Assembly: GCA_029820875.1 (NCBI GenBank) | Contig: JALGUK010000165.1 | Span: 1 to 5,638 of the forward strand | Source: Candidatus Zipacnadia bacterium | GTDB lineage: Bacteria; Armatimonadota; UBA5377; JALGUK01 | Length of the DNA: 5,638 nt | Reading direction: 5' to 3' | In this document: piece after piece, positions 5,218 to 5,638 of the stretch | Layout of the letters: each line of letters begins with the position of its first letter | Numbering within the stretch: the stretch's first letter is position 1 | Notes under the pieces: generated by a model | The model's input: the letters and a program-made list of their open reading frames with translations, nothing else | Databases searched by the model: none | Told to the model about the DNA's origin: nothing | Program-made: the position numbers and the translations under genes

Positions 5218-5638
5218 TTGTTTACTCGCAGGGACTCGTGGCACCGGCGGGGGGAACCGGTTAATGTCGCCGCCCGCATGGCAAGCGCATTTGGCGAACC
5301 GGTGGTCGAAACTCTGCGGATGTTGGGCCGGCGGGCGCACGAGGTGGATGTAGGCGCGTTCCTGGTCGGCGGATGCGTACGGGATTTGCTGCTCGGCGAG
5401 GAAATCCGCGACATTGATATCCTCATAGAGGGCGATGCGATATCCTTTGCTCGCTCGCTTGGGGACCAGGTGACTCGGCTCCGTAAACATGACCGATTCG
5501 GGACGGCGAGCATCACTCTTAAAAACGGCCTTGGTATCGACCTTGCCTCTGCACGGCGCGAGTCTTACGAGCACCCTGCCGCGCTCCCGGATGTGGAGCA
5601 TGCTTCGGTCCGTGAGGACCTTCACCGCCGCGACTTCA
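5218..5638 (+). CDS. cca: CCA-adding / poly(A) polymerase-type tRNA nucleotidyltransferase, N-terminal part
   Basis: Class II nucleotidyltransferases add or repair the 3'-CCA of tRNAs using CTP and ATP. The frame is open from TTG 5218 to the window edge, giving 140 residues of what is usually a protein of about 400-480. Motifs in order are: GGCVRDLLLG (51-60), the catalytic DID pair D65 and D67, EGDAISFA, a FGTASI strand, the IDLASARRESY segment, the ALPDV turn, and EDLHRRDF (133-140), where the sequence ends just before the expected TINA. The N-terminal domain cannot separate full CCA-adding enzymes from CC-adding, A-adding or poly(A) polymerase relatives. All five tRNAs in the window already encode CCA, so for those a repair role is likely. 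The region before about residue 48 is weakly conserved, so a start at ATG 5278 is possible. Confidence 0.88.
   Translation, partial: MFTRRDSWHRRGEPVNVAARMASAFGEPVVETLRMLGRRAHEVDVGAFLVGGCVRDLLLGEEIRDIDILIEGDAISFARSLGDQVTRLRKHDRFGTASITLKNGLGIDLASARRESYEHPAALPDVEHASVREDLHRRDF

Noticed and set aside
5129..5353. Open frame beginning at ATG 5130 region across the 26-bp duplication
   Set aside because: It overlaps the nucleotidyltransferase gene in another frame and encodes no recognisable domain.

Overview
The window reads as a stretch of GC-rich bacterial chromosome with every gene on the + strand. Five tRNA genes are followed by four protein genes, the last running off the right edge. GTG and TTG starts, Shine-Dalgarno-type sites, a sigma70-type promoter and CCA tails encoded in all five tRNAs are ordinary bacterial traits. 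The first protein combines a LysM domain with a copper-amine-oxidase-N-like 'stalk' domain. That mix is common in Clostridia-type Firmicutes and in some GC-rich deep lineages such as Armatimonadota. I cannot fix the phylum from the sequence alone. No phage, plasmid, transposon or CRISPR signal is visible.

Layout. Bases 1-735 hold tRNA-Val(CAC), tRNA-Gly(CCC), tRNA-Gly(GCC), tRNA-Cys(GCA) and tRNA-Leu(UAA). A terminator-like hairpin lies between Gly(GCC) and Cys, and an array of 7-bp repeats lies between Cys and Leu. Bases 736-971 carry no gene that I can support. A strong promoter (972-1000) drives a 657-residue exported protein at 1061-3034: signal peptide, two Ig-like domains, a long Pro/Ala/Thr linker, LysM and a stalk domain. 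A 156-base gap with a large hairpin and a small hairpin over the ribosome-binding site leads into lysA (3191-4513), diaminopimelate decarboxylase. Seventeen bases later comes bioY, the biotin-transporter substrate-binding component, whose frame is broken near codon 32. After a gap holding a perfect 26-bp tandem duplication, a class II CCA-adding/poly(A) polymerase-type nucleotidyltransferase starts at a TTG (5218) and is cut by the window end.

How they fit. The tRNA block and the nucleotidyltransferase both concern tRNA supply and 3'-end maintenance. The LysM/stalk protein is probably envelope-associated. LysA makes lysine and consumes meso-diaminopimelate, the peptidoglycan cross-linking residue. 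BioY takes up biotin. The spacing suggests that lysA and bioY share a transcript; the rest is ordinary housekeeping adjacency. I found no convincing new biological system. The points most worth checking are the bioY frameshift, the structured lysA leader, the heptamer array and the 26-bp duplication.
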